A stretch of DNA of 64,000 nt from NCBI RefSeq assembly GCF_035271705.1, contig NZ_DATERI010000053.1, forward strand, positions 1-64,000, written 5' to 3'. Shown one piece after another: positions 51,099 through 59,240 of the stretch. The notes beneath the pieces are model-generated. The model was given only the letters and a program-made list of their open reading frames with translations, did not search any database and had not been told where the DNA came from. The stretch comes from Buttiauxella sp035271705. Its GTDB lineage: Bacteria; Pseudomonadota; Gammaproteobacteria; Enterobacterales; Enterobacteriaceae. The position numbers and the translations under genes are program-made. How positions within the stretch are numbered: position 1 is the first letter of the stretch; each line of letters opens with the position of its first letter.

Positions 51099-51438
51099 CG
51101 GGATTCTCCTGATGTGGAGCCTGGAGGCTCTATCTTATGATGACGACATTGCTCACTATGAGGTCACGGTAACCTGCTCAAATGAAGGGACAATTGATGC
51201 TGATCAATTTAGACAGGGGGGATTTTATCGGGGAAAAGTTGATATACCACCAAAGTGGCAATAACGAAATGCATCGTAATTTATTGAAATTGTTTAATTT
51301 ATCATCTTAATAACAGAAACCCGGGGGTGTTTATTTGCGAGGCTGGGTATTAAGGGGTAACTCTGGAATTGTGACACCGACGAAATTACAATGGGGCTGA
51401 CCTTGTGCAGGAAAACCCCATGCAGAATGGCACGACTA
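51099..51438 (-). promoter_or_regulatory. narG regulatory region (340 bp)
   Basis: Contains the narG promoter, a perfect FNR box and distal NarL heptamers. The predicted -10 (TACCGT, 51171-51166) matches the E. coli sequence at this place; start point near 51158, leader about 60 nt. NarL heptamers on the minus strand: TACCCCT (51359-51353) and TACCCAG (51349-51343), about 190 bp upstream of the start point, close to the distance in E. coli. The end nearest yihN holds nothing else I recognise. Confidence 0.75.
51194..51207 (-). promoter_or_regulatory. FNR box of narG
   Basis: TTGATGCTGATCAA, an exact match to TTGATNNNNATCAA, centred about 41.5 bp upstream of the predicted narG start point: the class II activation position. 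Confidence 0.9.
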
Positions 51439-52704
51439 TCAGGCAGCCGCTAACGGCTCTAATTGACGTGAAGCACGAATGTTTTTCATCAACAGACCGG
51501 AAATAACGATCCCCGCGCAAGCAAATATCGCCATCAAACCAAACACAATTTGGTAGCCGATAAGACCCGCGTTGTGATCCAGAATGTAGCCATACAGGCT
51601 ATAGCAGAACATGGCTGGTGCATAACCAATAAAACTACCTAACGCCATCGCTGCACCCGTATTCTTCTCGTTGATACCCGCTTCGCCGATAGGCGCAAAG
51701 AACACGGCGCGTTGGGTAAAGATCACCGCACCAAACATTAAGGTACACGCCATACCTAAATATACAGGCATATGTTCGTGTGGCAATAAAATAAGGCCAA
51801 CCAATGCGATAGCACTAATAATAAATGTGTAGAACAAATATTTACTTGGGGATTTTAAAACTTTATCTGCAATTAACCCACCAATCGGACCACCCACCAT
51901 TTTCAAGCAATACTGGTTAATAATCCCGTAGGCGCCCACCAATGCAATTGGCAGTGCATAGATATTTCTTAAGAATGGAATAAAGAATGTTAAGCCACAA
52001 TACACTGCATACACACAAAATACGCTGAAGGCAATTAGCCATACTGTTTTATTTTTTAATACCTCACCCAGACCTGGTTTATCTTCTTTTTTCCCGGCAA
52101 GCTCTTGCTTCGCCACTTGTTCTTCCGGGCTTTCTTTGAGCACAAACATAATGACAACACCGACAACAATCGCAATGCCAGAGTAGAATAGAATCGCCGC
52201 TTTAAAACCAAAGTAGTCGCTACCAAACCAGGTGAACACAGCCAGGGCACTGAAGGCAATAATGGTATCAACGACGCCACGTCCTGTTTCAAAGAAGCCA
52301 AACAAGCGCCCTTGCTGGGTATTGTCACCGAGTAAACTCACTGACTTCAACAGCACCGGCCAGTTCAGCATGTCACAGGTGACACCGAACAACGCCCAGA
52401 CGAACAGTATCCCCCAATAGCCCGGCATGGTAGACAAGTACAGGCCCAGCAGACCGGTGGCTATCAGTGAAAACGACATGGTAAAGCGACGTGGCAACTT
52501 GTCAGAAAAATAGATCGATAAGAAGAAACCTATTGTCGTGACAATCGAGTTGACCGACATTGCATTACCAATTTCACCATTTGTCAGATGAAAATACTCT
52601 TGCATCGGAACATAAAATGCATCTTTCAAAGAAGGCAGTTTATATATCGTCCCGCCACACAGAACCAATAAGCTAAATATAGTCCATCTTTTTTTAGTTA
52701 GCAT
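51439..52704 (-). CDS. yihN: MFS transporter YihN
   Basis: Major facilitator of 421 residues and about 12 helices, very similar to E. coli YihN throughout (for example YKLPSLKDAFYVPMQEYFHLTNG and FTQRAVFFAPIGEA). The substrate is unknown; by its link with yihM it may be a sugar or sugar phosphate. It is the last gene of a yihLMN unit and ends 340 bp before narG. In E. coli yihLMN lies far from nar. Confidence 0.9.
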   Translation of the reverse strand: MLTKKRWTIFSLLVLCGGTIYKLPSLKDAFYVPMQEYFHLTNGEIGNAMSVNSIVTTIGFFLSIYFSDKLPRRFTMSFSLIATGLLGLYLSTMPGYWGILFVWALFGVTCDMLNWPVLLKSVSLLGDNTQQGRLFGFFETGRGVVDTIIAFSALAVFTWFGSDYFGFKAAILFYSGIAIVVGVVIMFVLKESPEEQVAKQELAGKKEDKPGLGEVLKNKTVWLIAFSVFCVYAVYCGLTFFIPFLRNIYALPIALVGAYGIINQYCLKMVGGPIGGLIADKVLKSPSKYLFYTFIISAIALVGLILLPHEHMPVYLGMACTLMFGAVIFTQRAVFFAPIGEAGINEKNTGAAMALGSFIGYAPAMFCYSLYGYILDHNAGLIGYQIVFGLMAIFACAGIVISGLLMKNIRASRQLEPLAAA

Positions 52705-52802
52705 AAATCACCCTACCCCTGCATAAGCGGCATCAATTGTTATTTGAAAGTACAGTTATCCCACGCGCGGTAAGACAACTGAATTTAAACGATTCGGATT
52801 AT

Positions 52803-53777
52803 TTATTTCTGTAAAACAGCAACAGCATCTTTATTAAGGACCGCAAGAATATTACGCACATGACGTATTTGATTCATGGCATCATCGATCTCTTTATTAA
52901 GCCTTTCATCAAGCCCAGAGGTTGGCAATGGGGTCTCACTCATCTCACGCAATGGAATCCACGGGTTGCTGTCTTCATTGGTAAAACGAAATGCTGGGGC
53001 GTAGTAGTCCACTTCCTCTTCCAGACCGAACGCTGTGACTTGAGCTTTATCCTCACCCAAACAAATTAATTGCAGCAGCAACTCTTTAAACGGTAATTCG
53101 CCTTGCCCGGAAATACACGCGGTATGTCCACGCCCCTCGCCTTCGTAATTGATTAATGCATCTTTGATATGCACCTGGGTGATTTCTTTTCCCATCACCG
53201 CCAAAGCCTCAAGTGGTTCTTCATTGGCATTAATCATGTTGGCAAAATCAAACAGCAGAGAAAGCTGCGGGAAGTCAGCTTGCTTCACCAACTGCACCAG
53301 TTCGTGGCTTTGCAAATCTTCGTGTTGCTCAAGGGTAAATGTCAGGCCACTGTGTTGGTATTGCGCTTTAATATATTGAATATCTTGAGCAATGATTTCC
53401 ATCACCTCAGAAAGTGTCCCTTCATAGCGTGGATAAAATCGCACCGAAGTGGCACCCGATTTCAACGCAATATTCACCGCTTCATCAATGGTTCGTGCAT
53501 CCGACGCACTGGTTTCGATATGTACATCCAACCCTAACTGGCGCGCTTTCGCCGCAAAACGGTCGAAGCGCTCATCGCTTGCATGCCTTAACGATTGGCT
53601 TTCACCATCCACAACATGAATTTTCACCCCTTTGAGTTGCTGTTGGCTGGCAATATCCAGTAAATCTTCCGGGAGGATCTTCTCCATACGCATATTTAAA
53701 TGAAATGCATAGGCATGCAGATAAAGCGGTAAGCTCGCGACGCGCTCGACAATTTTTGTAGCCTGGATGCTATCCAT
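52803..53777 (-). CDS. yihM: Sugar-phosphate isomerase/epimerase-like protein YihM
   Basis: 324 residues (E. coli YihM 326), a TIM-barrel protein of the xylose isomerase-like/AP endonuclease 2 superfamily. Metal-binding type residues are seen in TLEQHEDLQSHELV, LLFDFANMINANEEP, VHIKDALI and the final YGLEEEVDYYAP. The reaction is unknown. It starts eight bases after yihL, and the 98-bp gap before yihN has no terminator I can see, so the three are one operon. Confidence 0.9.
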   Translation of the reverse strand: MDSIQATKIVERVASLPLYLHAYAFHLNMRMEKILPEDLLDIASQQQLKGVKIHVVDGESQSLRHASDERFDRFAAKARQLGLDVHIETSASDARTIDEAVNIALKSGATSVRFYPRYEGTLSEVMEIIAQDIQYIKAQYQHSGLTFTLEQHEDLQSHELVQLVKQADFPQLSLLFDFANMINANEEPLEALAVMGKEITQVHIKDALINYEGEGRGHTACISGQGELPFKELLLQLICLGEDKAQVTAFGLEEEVDYYAPAFRFTNEDSNPWIPLREMSETPLPTSGLDERLNKEIDDAMNQIRHVRNILAVLNKDAVAVLQK

Positions 53778-53785
53778 GGTAACTC

Positions 53786-54493
53786 CTATAAATCGATATA
53801 AAACTCTACAGATTCAAAACGCCAATATTCGATATCAACCTGAATAACGTGGCCGGTTTCGTCGGCACGGTATTTTTCAACCCGGATAGATGGCGTACCC
53901 GGAGTGCCGCCCATGCCTTTGCATGCGCCCGCAGAAAGCCGTGTTGGTTTAAATGCCAGATGCTGCGTGTGCGAGCTTTTGCCAAAGTCTTCTTGCCAGA
54001 CTTCAACAAATGAACGGTCACCTAATTTGTCGATAAAACCGGGTGCAGACTTCGCGTTGATAAAGGTTTCGTGATAGAAAACTTTATGGTTATCAAGCGC
54101 TCCCCAGCCACAGATTTTGTAGATGTCATCTCCGTCCTTCACATTTAACTGTGACAGGATGTCTGGTTCAGCAGTGCAAACACGCTCTTTTTCCAGAAAG
54201 CCCCAGGACGGCAAACGCCCCTGTTCCAGAGCCGCCTGTTTAAAACTGGTGGAAGTATTCGGCGTGTATTTGAAACACGGCAATGCAACGAACCAGCCGC
54301 GGCGATCTTTACGAAAGATCTTTTCTTCCCCTTCGAGAAACAACAGCGCCTGGCGCAGCGTCATGCGCTTAATGCCCAGTAACTCTTCCAGCTCGCGCTC
54401 TGAGGGTAATTTACTGCCCGGCTGGACAACGCCTTTACTCAGCCAGTCGTTGAGCATCTCTTTTGCTGCTTCCACCGTGGAATGGTTTTTCAT
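53786..54493 (-). CDS. yihL: GntR/HutC-family regulator YihL
   Basis: 235 residues (E. coli 236). It has an N-terminal winged helix-turn-helix (about 10-70, with PGSKLPSERELEELLGIKRMTLRQAL) and a C-terminal UTRA effector domain ending VIQVDIEYWRFESVEFYI. It is the first gene of yihLMN, so it likely regulates its own operon. A perfect palindrome TGGTTTAAACCA just upstream is a good operator candidate. The effector is unknown. Confidence 0.9.
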   Translation of the reverse strand: MKNHSTVEAAKEMLNDWLSKGVVQPGSKLPSERELEELLGIKRMTLRQALLFLEGEEKIFRKDRRGWFVALPCFKYTPNTSTSFKQAALEQGRLPSWGFLEKERVCTAEPDILSQLNVKDGDDIYKICGWGALDNHKVFYHETFINAKSAPGFIDKLGDRSFVEVWQEDFGKSSHTQHLAFKPTRLSAGACKGMGGTPGTPSIRVEKYRADETGHVIQVDIEYWRFESVEFYIDL

Positions 54494-54506
54494 GCTTTAA
54501 TCCATT

Positions 54507-54518
54507 TGGTTTAAACCA
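54507..54518. promoter_or_regulatory. Predicted YihL operator
   Basis: TGGTTTAAACCA, a perfect 12-bp palindrome 13 bp upstream of the yihL start codon. It resembles the TGGTCTAGACCA sites of GntR/HutC regulators such as DasR and NagR. It falls just after the predicted start point. Confidence 0.6.
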
Positions 54519-54529
54519 GATTTGCCATC

Positions 54530-54558
54530 ACGGTACTCTTAGCCAGAGAATGTGACAA
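54530..54558 (-). promoter_or_regulatory. yihLMN promoter candidate
   Basis: On the minus strand TTGTCA, 17-bp spacer, TACCGT; start point near 54523, just before the palindromic operator. Confidence 0.45.
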
Positions 54559-54622
54559 TGGTAGCGGTGGGAGTCGTTATTCTAATTGTGAGGTTTATCG
54601 CAGAATAAAGCGGGATCGAGGG

Positions 54623-54735
54623 TAACACCGTTAGTTTTAGAACGAGATATCCGGGGCGACCACCGGGTTTGGCGTCCCTCCGGGAACCCAATCCCGGTGC
54701 TTCCCCTCATTCATGGGCTTAAGTGAACGGTGTTA
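54623..54735 (-). mobile_element. Single-unit copy of the MITE-like element
   Basis: 113 bp, made of the same 21-bp left end, one 91-bp unit and the final A as the element at 7222-7516, in the opposite orientation. The ends TAACACCGTT and AACGGTGTTA are a perfect 10-bp inverted repeat. The flanking ten bases, GGATCGAGGG and GGATCAAGCA, agree at seven positions, as a decayed 10-bp target duplication would. Confidence 0.75.
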
Positions 54736-54757
54736 GGATCAAGCAGGGATTTCAGGC

Positions 54758-54782
54758 AAAAAAAGCGCGACCGAAGTCGCGC
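54758..54782 (-). terminator. narK terminator
   Basis: On the minus strand GCGCGAC-ttcg-GTCGCGC followed by seven T. It is about 245 bp after the narK stop, with repeat H lying between. Confidence 0.8.
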
Positions 54783-54805
54783 AGGGATAACCAAAATGGT
54801 CAATC

Positions 54806-55019
54806 GGTCATACTTCAAGTAGCTGATGCGTTGGCTACGTTTGCTCACCCGAAGGGGTGAGGCACATGGATGGGCCGAGTCATCATTTACTACAGTAAGC
54901 TCATCGGGGCTCGCTCTCTCGCCGCGTTACTCGGCAGAGCCTCGCCCCTTTGGGGCCAGCGCAAGCGCTGTTCAAAAAGCTGAAGCCTTTTGTCGCGCAA
55001 TGCGAATTATTTAGGGTAC
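54806..55019. repeat. Composite palindromic repeat, copy H
   Basis: Outer ends GGTCATACTTCAAG and GCGAATTATTTAGGGTA are those of the repeat family, but the element is about 214 bp, nearly twice the usual size. An inner inverted repeat (CGAAGGGGTGAGGC with GCCTCGCCCCTTT) suggests an insertion or a second repeat inside. Confidence 0.6.
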
Positions 55020-55025
55020 AGAATA

Positions 55026-56417
55026 TTATTTCGATGATTTACGGCCATAAACGACCCAGGTAATCACCACACAAACGATGTAAAACACCAGGAATACTTT
55101 CATCGCCCCCGCTGGAGAGCCGGTCAAAGCAAGGGATGTACCAAACGCTTTAGGGATAAAGAACCCGCCTACTGCACCAATCGCGGAGATAAAACCCAGT
55201 GCTGCGGCAGTATCCGTCGCCGCTTCGCGCAACGCCCGTTCTTCCGTTCCACCTTGTGCTTTCACGCGGTCCATCGTCAACTTACGGAAGATAACGGAGA
55301 TCATCTGGAAGGTAGAACCACTCCCCAATCCCGCCGTCAGGAACAGCATCAGGAACACACCGAAGAAGGCGATGAAGTTCCCGCCCACACCGTTGTTTGG
55401 CAGTGTGGTAAACAGCAGAGCACTGAATATCGCCATAAATACGAAGTTAATCAGTGACACTTTAATCCCACCAAAGCGGTCGGAAATTGCTCCACCCGCA
55501 GAACGAGCCAACGCGCCAAACAGCGGGCCGAAGAAGGCGAAGTGCAGGATGTTAACGTCCGGGAACTGGGTTTTTGCCAGCATCGCAAAACCGGCGGAAA
55601 AACCGATAAACGAACCGAAAGTCGCCAGATACAGCACGCCCATAATCCACAGGTGCGCACGTTTCAGAACCGGTAATTGCGATTTCAAAGAGGCTTTCGA
55701 GGTGGCCAGGTCGTTCATACCAAACCAGGCAGCAATAGTGAAGACAGCCAGCAACGGCACCCACACCCACGCGGCGTTTTCCAGGAACAGCATCGTGCCA
55801 TCTGCCTGCTCAACGCCGGTTCCGCCGAATACCGCAAACATGGAAAGCGAAATCACCAGCGGTGCAACAAGCTGCATCACGCTCACACCAAGGTTACCCA
55901 ACCCGCCGTTGATCCCCAGCGCGCCACCCTGTTTTGCTTTCGGGAAGAAGAAGCTGATATTCGCCATGCTGGAGGCAAAGTTTGCCCCTGCAAAACCACA
56001 CAGCAGCGCAATCATGATGAACACGCTAAACGGCGTGGCAGGATTCTGCACCGCAAACCCTAACCAGACACAAGGGATAATCAAAATCCCGGTGCTGAAC
56101 GCCGTCCAACGGCGACCACCGAATACTGGCACCATAAAGGAATAGGGCACGCGCAATAAAGCACCGGAAACCGACGGTAGCGCGGTCAGCATAAACAGTT
56201 GGTCAGTCGTGAAGTTGAAACCGACTTTATTCAGGTTGACCGCCACTGCACTGAACAGCATCCACACGCAGAATGCTAACAGTAAACAAGGGACAGAAAT
56301 CCATAAGTTGCGGCTGGCGATGCCATGGCCCTTACTTTGCCAAAATGCGGGTTCTTCTGGTCGCCATTCGGTAATCAGCGAGCCCGTTTTCTGGGTATTG
56401 GCGCGAGACTCAGACAT
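55026..56417 (-). CDS. narK: Nitrate/nitrite transporter NarK
   Basis: MFS protein of 463 residues and 12 helices, the same length as E. coli NarK; exchanges nitrate for nitrite across the inner membrane. The nitrate signature is seen as GFAGANFASSMANISFFFP and GGLGNLGVSVMQ. I start at ATG 56417 (MSESRANTQ), with GAGG about six bases upstream; the longer frame adds 12 residues inside the leader. Divergent from narX. Its usual neighbour narG is separated from it here by yihLMN. Confidence 0.96.
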   Translation of the reverse strand: MSESRANTQKTGSLITEWRPEEPAFWQSKGHGIASRNLWISVPCLLLAFCVWMLFSAVAVNLNKVGFNFTTDQLFMLTALPSVSGALLRVPYSFMVPVFGGRRWTAFSTGILIIPCVWLGFAVQNPATPFSVFIMIALLCGFAGANFASSMANISFFFPKAKQGGALGINGGLGNLGVSVMQLVAPLVISLSMFAVFGGTGVEQADGTMLFLENAAWVWVPLLAVFTIAAWFGMNDLATSKASLKSQLPVLKRAHLWIMGVLYLATFGSFIGFSAGFAMLAKTQFPDVNILHFAFFGPLFGALARSAGGAISDRFGGIKVSLINFVFMAIFSALLFTTLPNNGVGGNFIAFFGVFLMLFLTAGLGSGSTFQMISVIFRKLTMDRVKAQGGTEERALREAATDTAAALGFISAIGAVGGFFIPKAFGTSLALTGSPAGAMKVFLVFYIVCVVITWVVYGRKSSK

Positions 56418-56724
56418 AAACACCTCAATAAAAGTGAGAGTAATATTCACCACATTAAGCGCTTATCGGCATTGAAAATTGATGTAAATCAAGGGATAAC
56501 TCAACTGAATTGCGGTCATAAAACCACCATCATTCTTTATGGGTAAGGATAAATAATGAAAATAGTGTGGTTTTTCACATGGCTGAACGCAGGTGTTTGT
56601 CACCTTACCCCGCAGCATGCTACCTGTGGCTATTTGTGAGTAATCCTTAAGGGGTATGGGTATACTCCAGGGGATGTCTGAGAATAGCCGCACATTCTGC
56701 CCTGCCTCTGGAGCTCACCTTTTC
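56418..56724. promoter_or_regulatory. narK-narX divergent control region
   Basis: 307 bp. Near narK is a perfect FNR box (56479-56492). NarL-type heptamers (TACCCAT, TACCCCT on the minus strand) occur at 56545-56539, 56662-56656 and 56656-56650; the last faces AGGATTA-like sequence as an imperfect 7-2-7 palindrome. This agrees with FNR plus NarL control of both genes. Confidence 0.7.
56479..56492 (-). promoter_or_regulatory. FNR box of narK
   Basis: Reads TTGATTTACATCAA on the narK strand, a perfect consensus and the sequence I recall for E. coli narK. Centre at -41.5 would place the start point near 56444, 27 nt before the ATG. Confidence 0.9.
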
Positions 56725-58509
56725 ATGCTAAAACGCCTGCTGTCTCCACTCACCTTGTTTAACCAACTGGCATTGATTGTGCTGTTGTTGGCGCTGCTCG
56801 GGGTGGCGGGAATGAGTCTTGCAAGTTGGCTGGCACAAGGTATTCAGGGAAACGCGCACGCAATCAATAAAGCCGGGTCGATGCGCATGCAAAGCTATCG
56901 TCTGCTGGCCGCCATTCCGCTGACTGAAAATAGTAGCGTCCTGCTCGATGAGATGGAAAAAACCACCTGGAGCGATGATTTAAAAAAAGCGGTAGAACAG
57001 GATGGGCAGCAAGATAAATTAGCCGCACTGCAACATTACTGGCGTGAACAGTTAGAACCCGCTCTGCGCCGCGCCAAAAATGCCGAGCAGGTCAAACCAC
57101 ACGTCGCGGATTTCGTCGGGCGCATTGACCAACTGGTGACCAGCTTTGATCACACCACCGAACTGCGCTTGCAGCGGATTATCCAGTTGCAAATGGGTAT
57201 GGCAGCGTTGATGGGTTTGCTGATTATTTTCACCGTCATCTGGTTACGCAAACACTTGCTGCGCCCGTGGCAAAAGCTGCTAATCATGGCGCAAGCGATT
57301 GGACAACGTGACTTCACCCATCGCTTGAATGTGCGGGGCCGCAATGAGATGGCGACGCTGGGCATCGCATTTAACAGTATGTCGGCGGAACTGGCAGAAA
57401 GTTACGCAAGACTTGAACAGCGCGTGCAGGAGAAAACCGCCGGGCTTGAGCAAAAAAATCAGATGCTGTCATTTCTTTATCAGGCTAATCGCCGCTTGCA
57501 CTCGCAGGCTTCGCTGTGCCAGCGCTTGTCTCCGGTATTGAGCGAATTACAACATTTGACGCCGCTGCGTAATCTCGAATTGCGGGTCTATGAGTATGAA
57601 GACGAAGAGAATTACGAAGAATATACCTACCAGCCAGACAGCAGTTGTGATGCCAGCGGCTGCAATCTTTGCCCGCGCGAACCCGCCCCACCGCCTTGTG
57701 AAACCACACCGCAAAAGTGGCGATTAACCGACAACCATATTCAATATGGCCTGGTTCTCGCGCAATTACCGTTGGGCAGCAGTCTGACGCACGACCAGCA
57801 ACAGTTAGTGCTGACACTCATGGAGCAGTTAACCGTCACCCTTGCGCTGGAACGGCAACATGAACGCCAACAACAGCTGATGGTGATGGAGGAGCGTTCC
57901 GCCATTGCCCGGGAATTACACGACTCCATCGCCCAATCACTCTCCTGCCTGAAGATGCAGGTCAGCTGTTTGCAAATGCAAGGCACCACGCTGCCCCCAG
58001 AGATGCAGACATTACTTGGCCAGATGCGCAGCGAACTGAACACCTCCTGGCACCAATTGCGTGAATTGCTGACCACCTTCCGCCTGCAATTGACCGAGCC
58101 TGGGCTGCGTCCGGCGCTCGAAGCAAGTTGCCGCGAATTTAGTGAAAAACTGGGCTTCCCAGTGATTCTGGATTATCAAGTGCCGCCACGTCTGGTGCCC
58201 TCACATCAGGCAATTCATCTGGTGCAAATCGCCCGTGAAGCGTTGAATAATTGCCTGAAGCACGCCAATGCCACCTCATGCGGGGTAAGCGTGTTACACC
58301 GCGAAAATCATATAACCTTAACCCTATGGGATAACGGTTGTGGTATCCCCGACAACGGTGAGCGTCGCAACCATTACGGACTCATTATTATGCGCGACCG
58401 CGCGCAAAGCCTAAAAGGTGACTGCCAGGTGCTTGCGCGCCCAGGTGGCGGTACACAAGTCGTCGTCAGTTTTATCCCCGAAACAGCCACAGGAGCGAAT
58501 CATGAGTAA
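56725..58509 (+). CDS. narX: Nitrate/nitrite sensor histidine kinase NarX
   Basis: Membrane sensor kinase of 594 residues (E. coli 598). Two helices (about 15-37 and 150-173) flank a periplasmic sensor with the P-box motif INKAGSMRMQSYRL. HAMP domain, a central Cys-rich module (CDASGCNLCP) and a HisKA_3 kinase with His399 (RELHDSIAQSLSC) and ATPase motif follow. I choose ATG 56725 (MLKRLLSPL), as in E. coli; an upstream frame adds 23 residues. It overlaps narL by 8 bp. Confidence 0.95.
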   Translation: MLKRLLSPLTLFNQLALIVLLLALLGVAGMSLASWLAQGIQGNAHAINKAGSMRMQSYRLLAAIPLTENSSVLLDEMEKTTWSDDLKKAVEQDGQQDKLAALQHYWREQLEPALRRAKNAEQVKPHVADFVGRIDQLVTSFDHTTELRLQRIIQLQMGMAALMGLLIIFTVIWLRKHLLRPWQKLLIMAQAIGQRDFTHRLNVRGRNEMATLGIAFNSMSAELAESYARLEQRVQEKTAGLEQKNQMLSFLYQANRRLHSQASLCQRLSPVLSELQHLTPLRNLELRVYEYEDEENYEEYTYQPDSSCDASGCNLCPREPAPPPCETTPQKWRLTDNHIQYGLVLAQLPLGSSLTHDQQQLVLTLMEQLTVTLALERQHERQQQLMVMEERSAIARELHDSIAQSLSCLKMQVSCLQMQGTTLPPEMQTLLGQMRSELNTSWHQLRELLTTFRLQLTEPGLRPALEASCREFSEKLGFPVILDYQVPPRLVPSHQAIHLVQIAREALNNCLKHANATSCGVSVLHRENHITLTLWDNGCGIPDNGERRNHYGLIIMRDRAQSLKGDCQVLARPGGGTQVVVSFIPETATGANHE

Positions 58510-59152
58510 CCCGGAAGCCTCGACCATTTTGCTAATCGACGATCATCCGATGCTGCGTACTGGTGTTAAACAATTGATCAGTATGGCGCCAGAATTGGCC
58601 GTCGTGGGTGAAGCGGGCAATGGTGCGCAAGGTGTGCTACTGGCGGAGGAACTCGACCCTGACCTGATCTTGCTGGATTTGAATATGCCTGGCATGAATG
58701 GTCTGGAAACGTTGGATTGTCTGCGTGAAAAACCGCTTTCTGGCCGTATCGTTGTCTTTAGCGTCTCGAACCACGAAGAAGATGTCGTGACGGCGCTGAA
58801 AAGAGGCGCTGACGGTTATTTATTGAAAGACATGGAACCGGAAGATTTACTCAAAGCCCTGCAACAAGCCGCCGCCGGGGAGATGGTACTGAGCGAAGCG
58901 CTGACGCCAGTGCTGGCTGCAAGTTTACGCGCCAACCGCGCCACATCCGACCGTGATGTGAATCTTTTAACGCCGCGTGAGCGCGATATTCTCAAGCTTA
59001 TCGCCCAGGGTTTGCCGAACAAAATGATCGCCCGTCGCCTGGACATTACCGAAAGCACGGTGAAAGTTCACGTGAAACATCTGCTTAAAAAGATGAAGCT
59101 CAAATCCCGTGTTGAAGCGGCAGTTTGGGTTCATCAGGACCGGATTTTTTGA
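58502..59152 (+). CDS. narL: Nitrate response regulator NarL
   Basis: NarL/FixJ-family regulator of 216 residues, as in E. coli. The receiver domain has Asp59 (LLDLNMPGMNG), and the C-terminal LuxR-type helix-turn-helix begins at LTPRERDILKLIAQGLPNKMIARRL. It activates narGHJI and narK and represses other anaerobic pathways in nitrate. The ATG at 58502 overlaps the narX end, with AGGAG upstream; the frame further upstream lies inside narX. Confidence 0.96.
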   Translation: MSNPEASTILLIDDHPMLRTGVKQLISMAPELAVVGEAGNGAQGVLLAEELDPDLILLDLNMPGMNGLETLDCLREKPLSGRIVVFSVSNHEEDVVTALKRGADGYLLKDMEPEDLLKALQQAAAGEMVLSEALTPVLAASLRANRATSDRDVNLLTPRERDILKLIAQGLPNKMIARRLDITESTVKVHVKHLLKKMKLKSRVEAAVWVHQDRIF

Positions 59153-59160
59153 CGGTAAAA

Positions 59161-59240
59161 AGGGTGGATATCGCTAACGCTAATCCACCCTACCCTAACC
59201 CTTAATTCGTCGGTCGGATTAGCGCAGCGACATCCGACAT
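59161..59240. repeat. Tandem hairpins (BIME/REP-like) between narL and ychO
   Basis: GGGTGGAT ... ATCCACCC (59162-59189) and GTCGGAT ... ATCCGAC (about 59213-59237) are two imperfect stem-loops of the type scattered between enteric genes. They lie between convergent genes and may end both transcripts. Confidence 0.55.

Larger units (their letters stand above)
54494..55025. other. 532-bp gap between yihL and narK, rich in repeats
   Basis: Contains, in order, the yihL operator and promoter, the single-unit inverted-repeat element (54623-54735), the narK-strand terminator (54758-54782) and the composite palindromic repeat H (54806-55019). No gene recognised. Confidence 0.75.

Noticed and set aside
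55372..56145. 257-residue frame antisense to narK
   Set aside because: Shadow of narK; no ribosome binding site or recognisable domain.
58418..58501. 28-residue extension of NarL
   Set aside because: It lies inside the narX coding sequence in another frame; the E. coli start matches 58502.
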